Made by a program: the position numbers and the translations under genes. The notes under the pieces were generated by a model that saw only the letters and a program-made list of their open reading frames with translations, ran no database searches and was not told where the DNA came from. Shown here in pieces: positions 9,918 to 22,164 of a DNA stretch of 64,000 bases. Numbering within the stretch: position 1 is the first letter of the stretch; the number at the start of each line of letters is the position of its first letter. This DNA comes from Vandiemenella viatica (lineage: Eukaryota > Arthropoda > Insecta > Orthoptera > Morabidae), in the NCBI GenBank assembly GCA_031002005.1, contig CM061920.1, positions 44,804,610-44,868,609 on the forward strand, in the 5' to 3' direction.

Positions 9918-11835
9918 AAAGTTAAATATTTAAAACAACTAAACAAGGACTTAATAATTACAAAGAAGGTGGCTAAAGATGGGTTTATGAACAGTATTAT
10001 CAGTGCTGGGGACCATTGACTGTGGTGTCTAGAAATTTCTATGGCTATGTTAGAAAACTGAGAGGAAGGACGGTGTTGAGACGATTATAGATAAGGATGG
10101 AGAAGAAGTTACTAAGGATTTAAAAAGGCAGAGATTTTAAGTAACTGGTTTGAGAGCATTAGGTACAATGAATCAGAAGCAGGAGGGTCTAATTCGGAAA
10201 ACGAGATTAACAACACAATTAGAAATGAAGAGACCAGAAGATCTGAAATTCATCCTGAGGAAATCATGAAGGATATAAGAAAGCTGAAAAAACGTAAAGT
10301 CGCTGGTGTAGATAATATTACTACAGATATCTTAAAGATAGCCGATGTGACATTGTACCTTACCTTGAAATATTAATTAAATTGAGTCTGGATACTTGCT
10401 GCTTAGCAGTGAACTGAAAAAGTGTGATAGTAGTGCTGGTACATAAACAAGGGGTGAGAAATAGAGTTGAAAATTATGGGCCAATCAGTTTGACATCAGT
10501 GGTAGGTAAATTAACGGAGAGATTGATATGCAACCACATCAGAAATATATGTGAGGGATGTAAGTGGTTTTCAAGCAGGCAACATGGGTTTTGGCAAGGA
10601 AATATATGCGAATCTCAGTTAGTAGGATATATGACAAAAAATTTCAGATGAAATGGAGAAATTGATAGTGTAGCACTAGATCTGTGAAAGGCTTTTGACA
10701 GAGTGAGCCATAAAATGGTAGTAAATAAGGTAACCATTGGAGTGGATGAGAAAGTTATTTGCTGGGTAGAAGAATTTTTAAAAGGTAGAAAACAGAAAGT
10801 TAAGGTAGGAAATGCAGTATCAAAAGAAGTGGAAGTAAAAATGGGAGGGCTACAGGGTAGCGTATTGAGACCATTGATATTCATTATTGTAATGAATAAT
10901 TGTGTTGATAGTTTACTATCAGAAATTATATTGATTGCAGATGACATACAGTAATGCTATACAAAAGAATCAAAACGGTAGGCTGTAAACATTTGCAGGG
11001 TGATCTGCACAGGATATCTAGTAGGGTTGGTAAACATGGGATGAACATAAATGCAGAGAAGAGTGAGCTTAATAGATACACAAATAAAAAACAAATAAAA
11101 AGCTAAAGGTTGATTATGATTATAAGATGGGGAAAGAATTGCTTGTTGAAGACTTGAAATGTATATATCTTGGCATTACATTTGATAACACGCTTAACTG
11201 GGCAGGACACATTGGACAGCTGGTACGAAAAGGTTTAAAAATTCTGCATTAGTTGGAGAAATTGATGAGGTGATGTACGAAAGAAGTAAAGGAATTGGGT
11301 TACAAAACTTTGGTCAGACCATTGCTCGGATATGGTAGTGTAGTATGGGAACCACATTTTGAATATATAATACAGGAGTTGGAGAGGGTGCAAAAAAGGG
11401 CTGCTAGATTTGTTTCTGGAAATAATCTCAGGGTGCAATCAGTAACAGATATGATAAATGAGATGGAATGGGATTCATTGGAAGACAGGAGGAGGGTGAA
11501 GAGGGTCATATATTGGCGATGAGGCATGGAAAGATATTGGTGTAGGAATGAAAAGTAATGCCTGGTAGGGAAAAGATGAACTCGACCACAAGCTGGCACT
11601 CGATTTCAGGCCAAGGGTGTGGGAAGATTCTCTTTTTTAGGTAAAGGTGTAAGGGATTAGAATGAGTTACCAACGGAAATGTTGAATAATTTTTCAAAAA
11701 CGTTGAAAGAATTTAAATAAAAATTTGTAATAGGCAAATGTAGGTGGGTGCAGGAATTGCTGAATAAGGTGTGTAGGAAATTGCCACCGGACCATGCGCC
11801 CCATTGCAATTTAATTAAATATTATTATTATGACA
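9918..11835 (+). mobile_element. CR1-like LINE, 5'-truncated copy A
   Basis: The copy begins in the endonuclease-RT linker (a LNKDLIT block near 9942) and runs through RT to the 3' end at an ATT-rich tail near 11810-11835. Readable blocks are a RVENYGPISLTS block near 10462, the AFDRVSHK block near 10693, an L-I-A-D-D-I catalytic block near 10930 where the usual F is replaced, and a GYKTLVRPLL block near 11296. It has stops and frameshifts. It is the best + strand reference for the family seen again at 19.7, 28, 28.5-31.7, 31.8, 32.7, 38 and 62.7 kb. The CR1 assignment is supported by the ORF1 piece at 38250. Confidence 0.8.
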
Positions 11836-12204
11836 CTATTTGTTTTTCGTAAAAGCAGCCATCTTTTATTTCCTTTTTTTAAAAAAATTCTATGTTCGTT
11901 CAGCACTGACTGTTTTTAACGCCTAATCAGATCTGTCAAAATACATTACTGTCGACCATAAAAGAAGGGGAAATGTGTGAAGGAAGGCGTGTCGCTAAAC
12001 TATAATCTCCGCGGATGATGAAAGAAGAACTTTCCGCAGCATACTCTGGCGTCCTCTTCATGTCTAATGTTCACGCTGTGACAGCCAGAGCTATACTGAC
12101 GTTCTCGTCGACGAGAGCAATGTTGCTGCCAACGCTGAAGGCTTTAATCGTATAGAAGTGCCTGTTGCCCTTGTTGGCAACATCTGCTTCTTCTGTTGCA
12201 GTCA
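11836..12204. other. Spacer, no gene seen
   Basis: Sequence between a CR1 3' end and a SINE. No ORF with recognisable domain. The right part (11940-12190) is less AT-rich and could be part of another repeat, but no second copy was seen in the window. Confidence 0.5.
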
Positions 12205-12375
12205 ACGAGCGCGGTGGGTGAACGGTTAACGTTCTGGCCTCGCATTCGGCAGGACTTCGGTTCGAATCCCCGACCGGGCATCCAGATTTGGGTTTCCAGG
12301 GTTTCCCCAAATCACTCCAGGCTAATGCCGAGATGCTTCCTTCAAAAGGCCATGGTCGAATTACTTCTTGCAGAT
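12205..12375 (+). mobile_element. tRNA-derived SINE, family 1
   Basis: A-box-like GCGGTGGGTGAACGGTTAACG, B box GGTTCGAATCC near 12260, then the family body GGGCATCCAGATTTGG and CCCCAAATCACTCCAGG, followed by CTTCCTTCAAAAGGCCATGG. It is truncated at its 3' end relative to the copy at 35945-36190, with no poly-A tail. Confidence 0.82.
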
Positions 12376-12439
12376 TTGGGGGAGTGTACTGTTACATTCC
12401 TTGTAATAGTAAATAATCTTATAAGCTGATATACTAAAA

Positions 12440-12960
12440 TCGACCCCAGTCCCTTGGTTACATGTCATTAGTAACATACAACCTCTAGAGGTAATACGTC
12501 AAGATCTTACAGCATGTGAATGGAGTAAGTTACATCATCCTGACCTTCCACAGGATCTCCCAATCCTTAACAACTCACCCCAAATCGGCATGAATCGAGG
12601 AATTCATTATGGCGTGATGTATCTTACTTCAATGTCAAAGAAAAATGGCAACAAAGCTGGAACTCTGCAACCGTATTCCAAATCTTACAACTGGACTTCC
12701 AGGATTCTGTCTGAAGAGAGACCACTAGGTTAAACTAAACCGCCAAAGAACAGGCCACGCCAAATGCAATGCGATGCTCTATAAATGGAGACTTCAGGAT
12801 TTTAATGTCTGTGGAGCCTATCATTATGGAATTCTCTTTAAGGAAGTATGATGGGCCATCCCAAGATGTTATCAGTGCTTAACCTTTCTTCTTAGACTAG
12901 CTGCAGATACTGGTCATCGAATGCTACCAACGTTCTTTTCCTTGTATACATTTGTTTAGT
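12440..12960 (+). mobile_element. LINE C-terminal fragment, clade uncertain
   Basis: A frame near 12700-12830 reads KLNRQRTGHAKCN followed by a KWRLQDFNVCG block. This matches the R-x-G-H ... W-x-L ... C-x-C region that follows RT in several LINE clades. Only a few blocks survive and the copy is riddled with stops. Clade cannot be set from this piece. Confidence 0.45.
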
Positions 12961-13069
12961 TGCTTAGTCATACAATAAATAATAATAAGTATTATCAATT
13001 TAATTACATTATTCCATTTGGATAACTTTTTTAAAATACTTATATTAGCTATTTTCCCAATATTACACT

Positions 13070-13112
13070 ACTAGCAGTTACCCGCGACTTCGTCCGCGTT
13101 GAAGAGTGTTGT
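13070..13112 (+). repeat. Dispersed conserved core CAGTTACCCGCGACTTCG
   Basis: This short block has close reverse-orientation relatives at 58187-58215 and 58976-59012 (consensus TAGCTGTTACCCGYGACTTCGT). Sequences of this type recur in arthropod genomes at the edge of short interspersed elements. The parent element was not assigned. Confidence 0.55.
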
Positions 13113-13117
13113 AATAT

Positions 13118-13400
13118 AAGATTTTCTTGAGAGGTTTGGTTGCTCAGTGGTTAGGGCGTCCAACTGGAGATGGAAAAGTCCCAAGCTTGAATCCCAGTCT
13201 CGGAGAGGATTTTCAAAGGTCCTTAGCTCGACCTTCACATCTGGCATAGGTTGTGTGACGTGAATTACGCCACAATGCTCACTTGGTTCTGATTCCGTGT
13301 TGAACTGTGGGGTCCTCTATGTCCGGTAGGATTACTGGGTTACGTTAAGAGGTTACGAAATGGACTGATTGCGGAGACGTAAAGAAGCCTTGTCACCAGG
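13118..13400 (+). mobile_element. tRNA-derived SINE, family 2
   Basis: A-box-like GGTTGCTCAGTGGTTAGG near 13137, then a variable arm and the B-box-like AGCTTGAATCCC near 13184. A family-specific body follows (TTGTGTGACGTGAATTACG, GTGTTGAACTGTGG, GGATTACTGGGTTACG) ending near GAAGCCTTGTCACC. The head resembles an elongator tRNA with an intact TTGAATCCC loop. It differs from family 1 in body sequence. Confidence 0.7.
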
Positions 13401-16400
13401 TCAATACGACCATACAATTTATTTTAGAGCTATTTTTATTAGTAATAGTAGTAATAAATGTTGCAATAAAATAACAAAAATCTATTTATGTTGCACACTT
13501 CATTGAATTTTTAATACAGTAAAAATATTCTGTTTGTAAGGAGTATTTTCAGTTTAATATATCCGTATATACTATATTGAGGATTTGCCTCCTAGGTTTT
13601 GGCTATTTTCATAGCCCTAGTTTTCTTACATTTCTTTGAAAGATTTGAATTTCGTTTACCCAGCATCTCTTAAAATTACTTATTTCATCTCGCGAATAAA
13701 AATGAATATAGTTTTAATTAATGCAAGCTCAAAACGTCAAAATATTAGCAATACATTGATGGAATCGACTAAATATCAACAACAAAAAAATACTAACATC
13801 CAAACAGCAAATAAATACTTAAGTGGCCCAAGGACGTTCATTTCCGTTAGTAAAATTGCGATTTTAAAAATGAATATTTTGATTTGCATTGGATATCTGA
13901 AAAAAATCTTTAAAAAATAACAATTTGCTCTTTGAATATTGATTTTTTTTGTTTTGAGGATATATTGGTTCCATCAACAGAAATTTACATATTATAGTAG
14001 TAAGTATAATAGTAATTGATTCTTTTATCCATAATGATCAGTGGTATTGTGGTAATGGTTTCTCTATCTGTGGAAACAACTGAATTGCCTGTAGACCAGT
14101 TTACTATAGTTCATTCGTTTGGAACATTAATTCTGCGCTAAAATATAAATTTCAATGTTAAAGTAGTAATAGATTGTTTCTTCATAATTGGCTTCTCACT
14201 CTACAAACAGAATTGAATGACAACCGGCGAATTACCACTCCGCTAGTCCGCCACTCCATTATCTGAATAAAACATTGATAAATTTCAAAAATTTACTTCG
14301 GGTAACGCCGCATGGTTCTGCTAAATCGTCGAAGTTTACTATAGATCTTTTGATACAATATCGGTACAAAGCGATACATGATGTTACTAAAATGGTGCTC
14401 ATGAAAGAAGTTTAAATAACTAATAATGTTTCAGTTCTCATTTTGGCCCAGGCTGCGTTTTAAAATTACCGCTATAAAATCAAAGCTTCTATCACTCGCA
14501 CATTAATACATTCACTATATTGTATGTTAGTGACGTCATTAATAGCGAAATAAAATTGACTTATTATTAAAACAGTAAATAAAATATTGAATACATCTAA
14601 AACTACATTCAGCCGCATGAACTATGTCGTCAGCTTCATGACAGTTATTTAGGTAACGTAATTAAAAAAAATTATACTAAAATGCTTTTAACTTACAGTG
14701 TACAACGGAAAGTCCACAATTCTCTACGGTCGTTAATATTGCTGGTCAAATTTACATCGCGATAAAGTGACTTTTATTGCTCGTGATTTAGTAAGGTGTA
14801 TAATGAAATTAATTGTGATAGTAAATTATGATATAGAAAATTCTGTTACTACGCGAAATGTAGTTCCAGAGCATTTAATGTGCTGAGATGTGTTCGTATC
14901 GTTTGATTTTGTAGCGGTAATATTAGCAGAAATAGTGGTTTGGTTAAATTGCTGCCTGGACCAGAATGTTTTTGTTACAGCAGAAAGCAGAAGGAATTTA
15001 GTTATTATTAGTAATAAGTAAGCAGCTTTCATATGCTCCGTGCAAATGAGGTGTATTGTGTTGTAAACGACTTCCAGTGTTACTTCACGAAAGAATAAGT
15101 TTATACATCAGCCCATTGAATACATTCGTTTTAAGTGTAGAATTCGATAGATATTTGCAGAATATTGAACAGTAATTAAAAAGCAGTACTATTTGTACAA
15201 AAATTCTGAACGAAAAATAAAAAGGGTTAGTTAAGTTTTAAATTTCGGCAAAAGTAATTTGTAATGCATAGTAACAAAAAAAGAAACAGGAAATAAATTA
15301 AACCGAGATAGAATGGAATCCGTATCATTTTTATAAATACGACTTTTCGGGCAACGGCATTTTGCACTTTTAGTAAATCGGCTTTCGTGCTGGTATACTC
15401 ATAGCATTTTACGTTTTTTTTTCCCAAGCTCTGATTTTTTACATTTTGTATGACGCATATATTAAGATCGAAATTATGTTGTAATATTTGATATGTCATA
15501 CTATTTTATGTACGCAAATGAAAACATCTCCTTGCGAACTTGACAACAGTACCTACCTTTTTTTTAAATTTAAGGTTAAGTACAAATTTATATTTCCTGC
15601 TTCCAAACTATTATTTGTCAAGTGCGTCGGTTTTATGGCTTTTAAACTAAACACAAACCTGCATATGTAAGAAGGTTTTTGCTTTTATTTCTGAAAATTA
15701 GTTTGCGATTTACGTAAAAAGCAAAGAGTAAACGTGGCACGGCTATCTACGAAGTAGGAAACTCTTTGTTGTTTCCGAATTGATATTAATGGCAATTTCT
15801 AAAAGAACTATGCGTTTTTGCGGGATAAAATCTATCCTATCACACTTCGCACGCAATTAACTGACTTCATGCCAAATTTCATTTAAATATGTTGAGTTAT
15901 TAAGGCGTGATTGATTGCAGACATACATCCAAACACACATCCGAACTTTCTCATTTTCTCATTTATAGATATATAGATTATATAGATTTTCCTTTTATAA
16001 TTTTGAACTTTATTAGTGTTAAATTAACTATAAACAGGGTTTTTAACTATACCAGTCAATATCACGTTTTTCGAAGAGAAATGTCCCATTTTATTAAGTT
16101 GGATACTTTTTGTAACAAATTTACCAATATTGCCCAACTTATCTCAAAATGCTTCTTTCTTTCTGCAGAAGCTCTGGAAGTGTTAGTTAAGCTTTCTGTT
16201 ACGTTTTCTTCTACTTTTGATATTACCTGGCACAGACACATTTAATCACTACTGGCGGTATCCATTACTATGTTGCAAACTAGATGGGATATTGTAATAA
16301 AAGAGTCAGGAACCCATAAACAAGACTGCATAAACATATTTATAAACCCAAGTTCTACAGAACCCATTCTTCAAAATGTTAATATACTTAATAAACATTT
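13401..16400. other. AT-rich region with no confirmed gene
   Basis: Three kilobases of AT-rich DNA. A block TTTTGGCCCAGGCTGC near 14450 has diverged relatives near 14946-14975 (opposite strand) and 22440-22470, so part of this stretch is a dispersed repeat. A - strand ORF (14826-15032) has an N-terminal hydrophobic run like a signal peptide and an Asn/Thr-rich remainder but no known domain. A further - strand ORF (15227-15499) ends in a hydrophobic segment. I do not call either as a gene. Confidence 0.4.
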
Positions 16401-17280
16401 TTATCTTTAGCTTGACAACCAAATAACCCCATGAGTCACTTTATGCACTTCGTAAACACAGGTTATCAGCAATATTTTGGGACTTTGTCTATAAACTTAG
16501 CTACCCCAGATGAAATAATGAAAGCTGTAACATCTCTTAAAATGAATGCTCAACATCTGTGATGGGATTAACACCAAGTTAAATAAACGGTGGTCTATGG
16601 AATTAACTAATTAACTAAATTATCTGTTTTATATATTTCTGCTTCTAGGGACCTTTGGAGATGTTAATAGGTGTGCTGTAACTAAGCCACTTCCAGCGTA
16701 GGCTTTAATATGCTGTAGTTAAATCACTCTACAGAAAAGGGTATAAGTCAATTATATCGAATTAAAAACTTAATTTATTGGTAACAGCAGTCTCGCAAGC
16801 TTTTGAAAAAGCTATATACGACAGTATTTACCAGCACCCATCAAAAATTTTCCAACAAAATCTCAATTCTGTGTTAAAAAGGGCCAGAAAAAGCTATATT
16901 TGCGTTCACAGACAATACCTTAGAAGGAATAATTTAGTGTTTGTAGGAATTTTTAATAATTTTTTTAGTACATTTGAGTGTGTCAGCCATGAACTTCTCA
17001 TATAAATATAAAGTATTGTAATGCAAATGTCATTATTAGTAAATGGTTTCGTTTTTATTTTTTAAATATAAAAAAGTGTCACCGAAAAACTTTAATACTG
17101 AATCTTGTAGCAGTTCTAGCATCCACTATTGTTTTTGGTTTATACAAATGATTTACCTCGTATTACAGATAAAGAATCAAAATTTTTCCTTTTTTGGATG
17201 GTACAATGGTAGCAATTAAAATAATCTTAATCTCTCTACTGAACACATTGTAAATTATGAGTTTGATCATATTAATAATG
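16400..17280 (+). mobile_element. Jockey-like LINE RT fragment
   Basis: Blocks of a reverse transcriptase are readable in order: a TPDEIMKAVTSLK block near 16506, the SQAFEKAIYDSIY block near 16787, an F-x-CVSHELLI block near 16972, and a stretch matching the P-LFLVYINDLP region near 17120-17165 with frame changes. The catalytic FADD is not visible. The copy is heavily decayed and ends at a (TA)n tract. Confidence 0.55.
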
Positions 17281-17302
17281 GATATATATATATATATATA
17301 TC
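17281..17302. repeat. (TA)n microsatellite
   Basis: A run of about ten TA units. The sequence 17430-17500 downstream (ATTCATTCTCTGTTTGTTTG) has the form of the leader that precedes the degenerate tandem array, suggesting a single composite element. Confidence 0.8.
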
Positions 17303-17584
17303 CACTTTTCTCCATGACCGTCTACTGCCACCATCTCACGATTGTGGTGGTAGATAACGCTTGGACTCCTGCTGTTATTAATGGAAGTGGGTCGTGGTGG
17401 GTAGAAGAGGGTGAGTGAGTGTGTCAAAAATGTGTAATCTTTATATGTAAAAATTCATTCTCTGTTTGTTTGTGTTCACAAAACTCTAAGACAAGTCAGT
17501 CAATGTTGGAAAAATATGGTGGGCAGCAGAAGAAGGTTTTTTAAAACAAAAGTTTAAAAATCACCCTCTCTCTCCCTTTACACC

Positions 17585-18716
17585 GCTTAATTTGAATACA
17601 AACCCACATATTTTATCCAATTTCGATGTAACTTTGCACAAATATACTTTAAAACGAACAAAAAAATACTTTCAACCTTTGGTTTGCAAAAACCCATTTA
17701 CTCTCCCACTTTCAACCCCCTTAATTTTTGTCATTATTCTTTATACATACCCATAGTTTTTATCCGATATCGATGGAACTTTGCACAAGTATACCTTAAA
17801 AAAAAAAAAACTGTCTACATTTAGTTTTCAGAAATCCAATCTCTCTCTCTCTTTCCAACCCCCTCAATTTTTGTCAGTATTCCATACAGAGCTACAGTTT
17901 CTATCCGACACTGAAGGAACTTTCCACATGTATATTTTAAAGGAATCAAATAGTACTGTCTATATTTTCCACCCCCTTAATTTTTGTCAGTGTTCTTTGT
18001 ACACACCCACAGTTTTTATCTGATATGAATGGAACTTTGCACACACATACTTTAAAACAAACAGAAAAATACAGTATACATTTGGCTTTCAGAAATCCAC
18101 CCCCTCTCTCTGTTTCGACGCTCCTTAATTTTTGTCAATATTCTTTATTCAAAGCTACAATGTTTCAAGTAACTTTGCACATGTATATTTTAAATCAAGC
18201 AGAAAAATACTGACAACACTTGGTTTAGAAAAACCCAATTCATATCCTCCTTTTGCACCTCTTAAATTTTATAAACGTTCATTATACATACCCACAGTTT
18301 TTATCCAATAACTATGGAACTTTGCCATTGTATTCTTTAAAATATAAAAGAAAAATACTGCCTATGTTTGGTTTGCTAAAGCCCAACCCCTCTTCTCCTT
18401 TACCCTCTCCCACCCCCCCCCCCCCCACCTCTTCCAATGTTGTTTATAGAAACCCACACTTTTTATCAGATTTCGATGAAACACTACACATGTATACTTT
18501 AAAACAAGGTGAAAAATATCGTCTACATTCTGATTACTAATAACGAAACACTTAACCGTTTTTCCGATTTAATTTTTTGTAAATGTTCTTTATACAAAGC
18601 TACAGTTTTTATCTGATTATGATGGAACTTTGCACAAGTATTCTTTAAAACCAAGAGAAAATCATGGTCTACATTAGGTTTACAAAAAACCCACCCATTA
18701 TCCCCTGGCACACTAC
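17585..18716. repeat. Degenerate tandem array, eight units of 114-170 bp
   Basis: Unit boundaries marked by CTTAATTTTTGTCA or its variants fall near 17587, 17721, 17863, 17977, 18125, 18262, 18432, 18568 and 18716. Each unit carries TACCCACAGTTTTTATC, then GATGGAACTTTGCACA, TATACTTTAAAAC and a C-rich segment (CCCACYYYCTCTCC). A pure C run near 18413-18426 is part of one unit. Units diverge by substitution and small indels, so the array is old. Short ORFs here (17781-18540) are fortuitous. Confidence 0.85.
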
Positions 18717-18719
18717 TTA

Positions 18720-19640
18720 AAGAAAATTTACATTTGTAACAATTCAGTTTTTTACGGTAAGAAATCGGCCAGAATTAATAGCGATATTCTGAGAGCCCAT
18801 AACATTTTCCTGTTAAACGGCGTTGGACCGATTCCGATCAGACAATTGCTGACCAACCAGTTGAAATTTACAAATTTTTAAAAGTTTTTGTGGTGACATA
18901 CAAATATACAATTTTTATCCAATCTCAAAGGTATTGGGCGCACATATGACTGAGCCACTGGGAAGTGTGCTTGGGTTTAGTTAGTATGCAAATTAAATTT
19001 GCAGGTCAAAAGTTGCGACTGTAAAATATCTAATTTTTCATGTTGCTCATATTTTAAATTGGATCGTACATGGCTGTGACTTACTAAAGAGGTTGGGATA
19101 CATTAGCATTTCACACGATGTTAAGCATGGGTGATATTAATATGAATAAACTGGTTATTTAACTTATATCAAATCCTTAATTTCATAGGCAATAATCTTC
19201 TGGGGCTATTCAGCTTTTAGAGGTAAAGGATTTAGAGCTCAGAAACGAGTAATAAAACAGGTGTGGAGTTAGGCATACAATGTCTTGCTGAGATCTATTC
19301 ACAAGTAATATTACAAGTCGTTGTCATTCGTTTGGAAAGGAGTCAGATATCTACATATCAATATCTTCAGTAAGAGTACATCTTAAATGCCTGGCAGCTG
19401 ACAGTATAAATTTCAGGAAAAAATTAAAAGAAAGTCAACTCCTTCTACTCTATAGAATTTCTTTCTCAGATATCTACAACATCTTTTATGTTGTATAAAT
19501 ACAGTTGTTATACCATTCTGTGACATTACATCTGCTTGTGTATTAATCTATTTTGTTATGTAATCATTTTCCTCTAATTTGACTCCTTTCCCTATCCCAC
19601 AGAAACAGTACACTATACTGTCATCTAAGAATAATGAGTA
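18720..19640 (+). mobile_element. LINE RT C-terminal debris
   Basis: The stretch 18720-19000 shows no feature. Between about 19170 and 19320 frames give an IGNNLLG then FRAQKRVIKQ-type arrangement expected after the RT domain of Jockey-like LINEs, followed by a YLQH stretch near 19480. Weak and frame-broken, so only a tentative call. Confidence 0.35.
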
Positions 19641-20686
19641 TTGTATTTTATTACAGCAATAGATCTGTGGAAGGCATTTGATGGAGTCAGCCATAAAAAG
19701 GTAGTAAATAAGGCAAAAATAAATTGAATGTTTGAAAAACTGGCTTTCTTAGTGAGGAATTGAAAAAAAAAAAAAAAAAAAAAAAAATAGAAATCTAAGA
19801 GGAGGGGAGAAATTTGCTTGCTTGGTGAGGAATTAAAAAAAAGAAAAAGAAATCTAAAACCTGGGGAAGAAAATTAAGTAGCTACAGGCTAGATTCATGG
19901 GGCCACTGCTGTTCATTTTCTGAGTTATTATTTTTATGGTTTACAGTTAGAAGTTACCATGTTTCTTAATAAAGTAATGTTATATTACAGAATTAAAAAT
20001 GGTGAAGTCTGTGAAAAGCTAAAAATCTAGGGTCTAGTTGGGTAGGTTACCGTGGGATCTAAATAAATACAGACAGATTAATAGTTACGTTAACAGAAAA
20101 AGGTAATGGTTCTTTACATGGCGTGGGTTGAAGCATTTGTTTAAAAGCTGTACTGTAAATATTTTAGAGTAGGCCCTAACATTCGATAGTAAATTCATTG
20201 TGCAGAAGGTGGAAACAGGTTTCACAATTCTTAATTTATAGGAGAGTGTGATAAGGTGATGTACCAAAGAAGCTAGAAAACTGGATTACAAAACCTTGGT
20301 TTTACCGTTACTTTAATTTAATTGCGATGGAGCGCACGCTCCAGTGGTAATTTGCCGACACCCTTTCTTGTACCCGCCTACTTTTTCCCTATGATTTTCA
20401 ATTTTAAATTCTTTCTACGTTATTGGTAAATTATTTATCATTTTCTTTGGTAATTTAATCCAATCCCTGACACTCTCACCTACGAAATAACGTGGGGACA
20501 GAATTACTTTATTGAACGCCTGTCATTGGCATAATATTTGATATCAAACTCAGGAGGGCGGGACACATTGATCAGGTGGCAGGAAGAGGATGATGTGAGG
20601 ATGTGTCAGATAAGTGACGAATTTGGGTTACAAAATTTTGGTCAGACCATTGCTTGAGAATGTTGGTGTAGTGTGGGACCCACATT

Positions 20687-20860
20687 TTTGGTATCAAATA
20701 CAAGAGCTGGAGGTGGACAGATAGATTTGTTTGCGAAAATTATAGCAGAACACATTCAGTGCCTGTTACGATCAAGGAGTTATATTGGGATTCATTGCTA
20801 GACAGGAGGAAGATAATGAGAGAGTTTGAATGTATAAGCCACACATTGCCGATGATTCTG
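20687..20860 (+). repeat. 174-bp exact direct duplication, copy 1
   Basis: By eye this copy is identical to 21099-21272 over its whole length, from TTTGGTATCAAATACAAGAG to CCGATGATTCTG. It is CR1 sequence. Its right edge runs straight into a (CGTG)n/(GT)n tract at 20861-20900, and the second copy continues into ordinary CR1 sequence. Confidence 0.9.
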
Positions 20861-21098
20861 CGTGCGTGCGTGCGTGTGTGCACCCGCGTGCGTGCGTGTG
20901 TGCATTTTGATGGTAGGTTTATGACATCTTTTTTGATTTACCTGTGTACCTAAAATCAATTCAGATGCTTCTTTCATCTGTAAATAATGGAAATAACCAA
21001 TGAGATGCAAATTCATAAGAAAACTTAAATAATATGAATTATCCTTAATAGGAAGGTATGTGGAACATTACTTTTAAGATCCATAAACAATCAAATTA

Positions 21099-21272
21099 TT
21101 TGGTATCAAATACAAGAGCTGGAGGTGGACAGATAGATTTGTTTGCGAAAATTATAGCAGAACACATTCAGTGCCTGTTACGATCAAGGAGTTATATTGG
21201 GATTCATTGCTAGACAGGAGGAAGATAATGAGAGAGTTTGAATGTATAAGCCACACATTGCCGATGATTCTG
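21099..21272 (+). repeat. 174-bp exact direct duplication, copy 2
   Basis: Second copy of the segment at 20687-20860. Downstream it continues into the CR1 3' region (a GMLVKELGV-like frame and UTR), so this copy is probably the original context and the left copy the duplicated one. The identity suggests a recent event compared with the decay of the surrounding CR1. Confidence 0.9.
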
Positions 21273-21725
21273 GAATAGATGCTGGTAAAAGAATTAGGAG
21301 TAGTGCATGGAAGGGAAAAGATGGCCATAAACACGAGCTGGAACTTGAGTTCACGCTTAAAGCAGTGGGAAATATATCAGTTTGTAGGTTAGAGAATTGG
21401 GGATTGCATTAAATACAAGGAATTGTTGAACAAATTACCAAATCGTGAAACAGTTTAAAATTAAAATTGCTAATGGGCAAAAGTAGATGGGTCGTGGCAT
21501 TGACCTGAAATAATTAATAAGTTTTATTAAATGGAAAAGTAAGTGTATGGGGTAATTCTCACTGGAATATATATTCCATGGCAATTAAATTAAAATAGCA
21601 ATAAAAGTACGTTAAAATGTTGCAGATATCGAAATTTTAGTATTGAGTACAAAGCTGATATTAGCGATATGTCTCTATCAATAATGTAAGTACCTGAAAT
21701 TTTTTTAGGTGTCGATAGTGGTAAA

Positions 21726-21734
21726 TATCGATAA
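21726..21734 (+). promoter_or_regulatory. DRE-like promoter motif TATCGATAA
   Basis: TATCGATA is the DREF-binding motif (DRE) known from insect housekeeping and cell-cycle promoters. It lies 183 bp upstream of the ATG of the proposed first exon. A related GTCGATAG occurs about 15 bp upstream. It supports, but does not prove, a promoter for the coiled-coil gene here. Confidence 0.4.
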
Positions 21735-21916
21735 AGATGAGGATACCAAAGTATTTATTGCCACTTTTTATATGATAACTTCCTTCTTTTCTTCTTTGGG
21801 TGCGCCGCATTTGAATGAGTTTAATTGGATCTCATTTCTGCAGTTTTTTCTTTTGGTGGTGGAATAATGGAGAACCTTACATGACACTTATGTTTTAGTA
21901 GGGAAGAAGAAAAAAA

Positions 21917-21988
21917 ATGTCCGATAAAGAAGTTAAACTTCGCAGTGATCTGCAAGATGTATTTAATAGCTTTGTTCACATTAAAGAG
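21917..21988 (+). CDS. Coiled-coil host gene, candidate first coding exon
   Basis: The ATG follows an A-rich leader (AAAAAAATG), a favourable insect context. It opens 24 codons beginning MSDKEVKLRSDLQDVF, a charged helical segment, and ends at GAG before GTGTGC, a usable but not strong donor, in phase 0. The upstream 300 bp is non-repetitive and contains a DRE-like box, as expected for a promoter. Joining in phase to the exons at 24352, 32490 and 62190 gives an unbroken coiled-coil protein. I cannot identify the protein; a resemblance to small CCDC-type proteins is only an impression. Confidence 0.45.
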
Positions 21989-22164
21989 GTGTGCATTTTA
22001 AAGGTTAAGCTTGTGTTATTTGATTATGTCCAATTTAGTAACCGTATGCTATTTCAAGATTTTTTTTTATGTATAATCGGCATAATAGTACAATGAATCA
22101 GAATAAATTTTCACACCTTTTACTTTACTGCTAAGGTTTGTTATCATTCATTTCCTTGCTGCAT

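Larger units (their letters stand above)
19655..21600. mobile_element. Mosaic of CR1-like LINE fragments
   Basis: A + piece with a W-KAFDGVSHKK block starts at 19655. An A-rich tract (19763-19788) follows. A - strand CR1 3' end occupies about 20326-20520 (inverted CATTGGAGC-type terminus and its UTR). Then + strand pieces from 20540 to 20860 and 21099 to 21600 end at an AATTAAATTAAAATAG tail. A 174-bp segment is present twice, 412 bp apart. The arrangement needs at least three insertions or rearrangements. Confidence 0.65.

Noticed and set aside
14826..15032. Signal-peptide ORF as a secreted peptide gene
   Set aside because: Only a hydrophobic N-terminus in AT-rich DNA; part of the region matches a dispersed repeat, and there is no splice or promoter support.
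17281..18716. CRISPR-like array
   Set aside because: Units are long, degenerate and without constant repeats or unique spacers; eukaryotic context.
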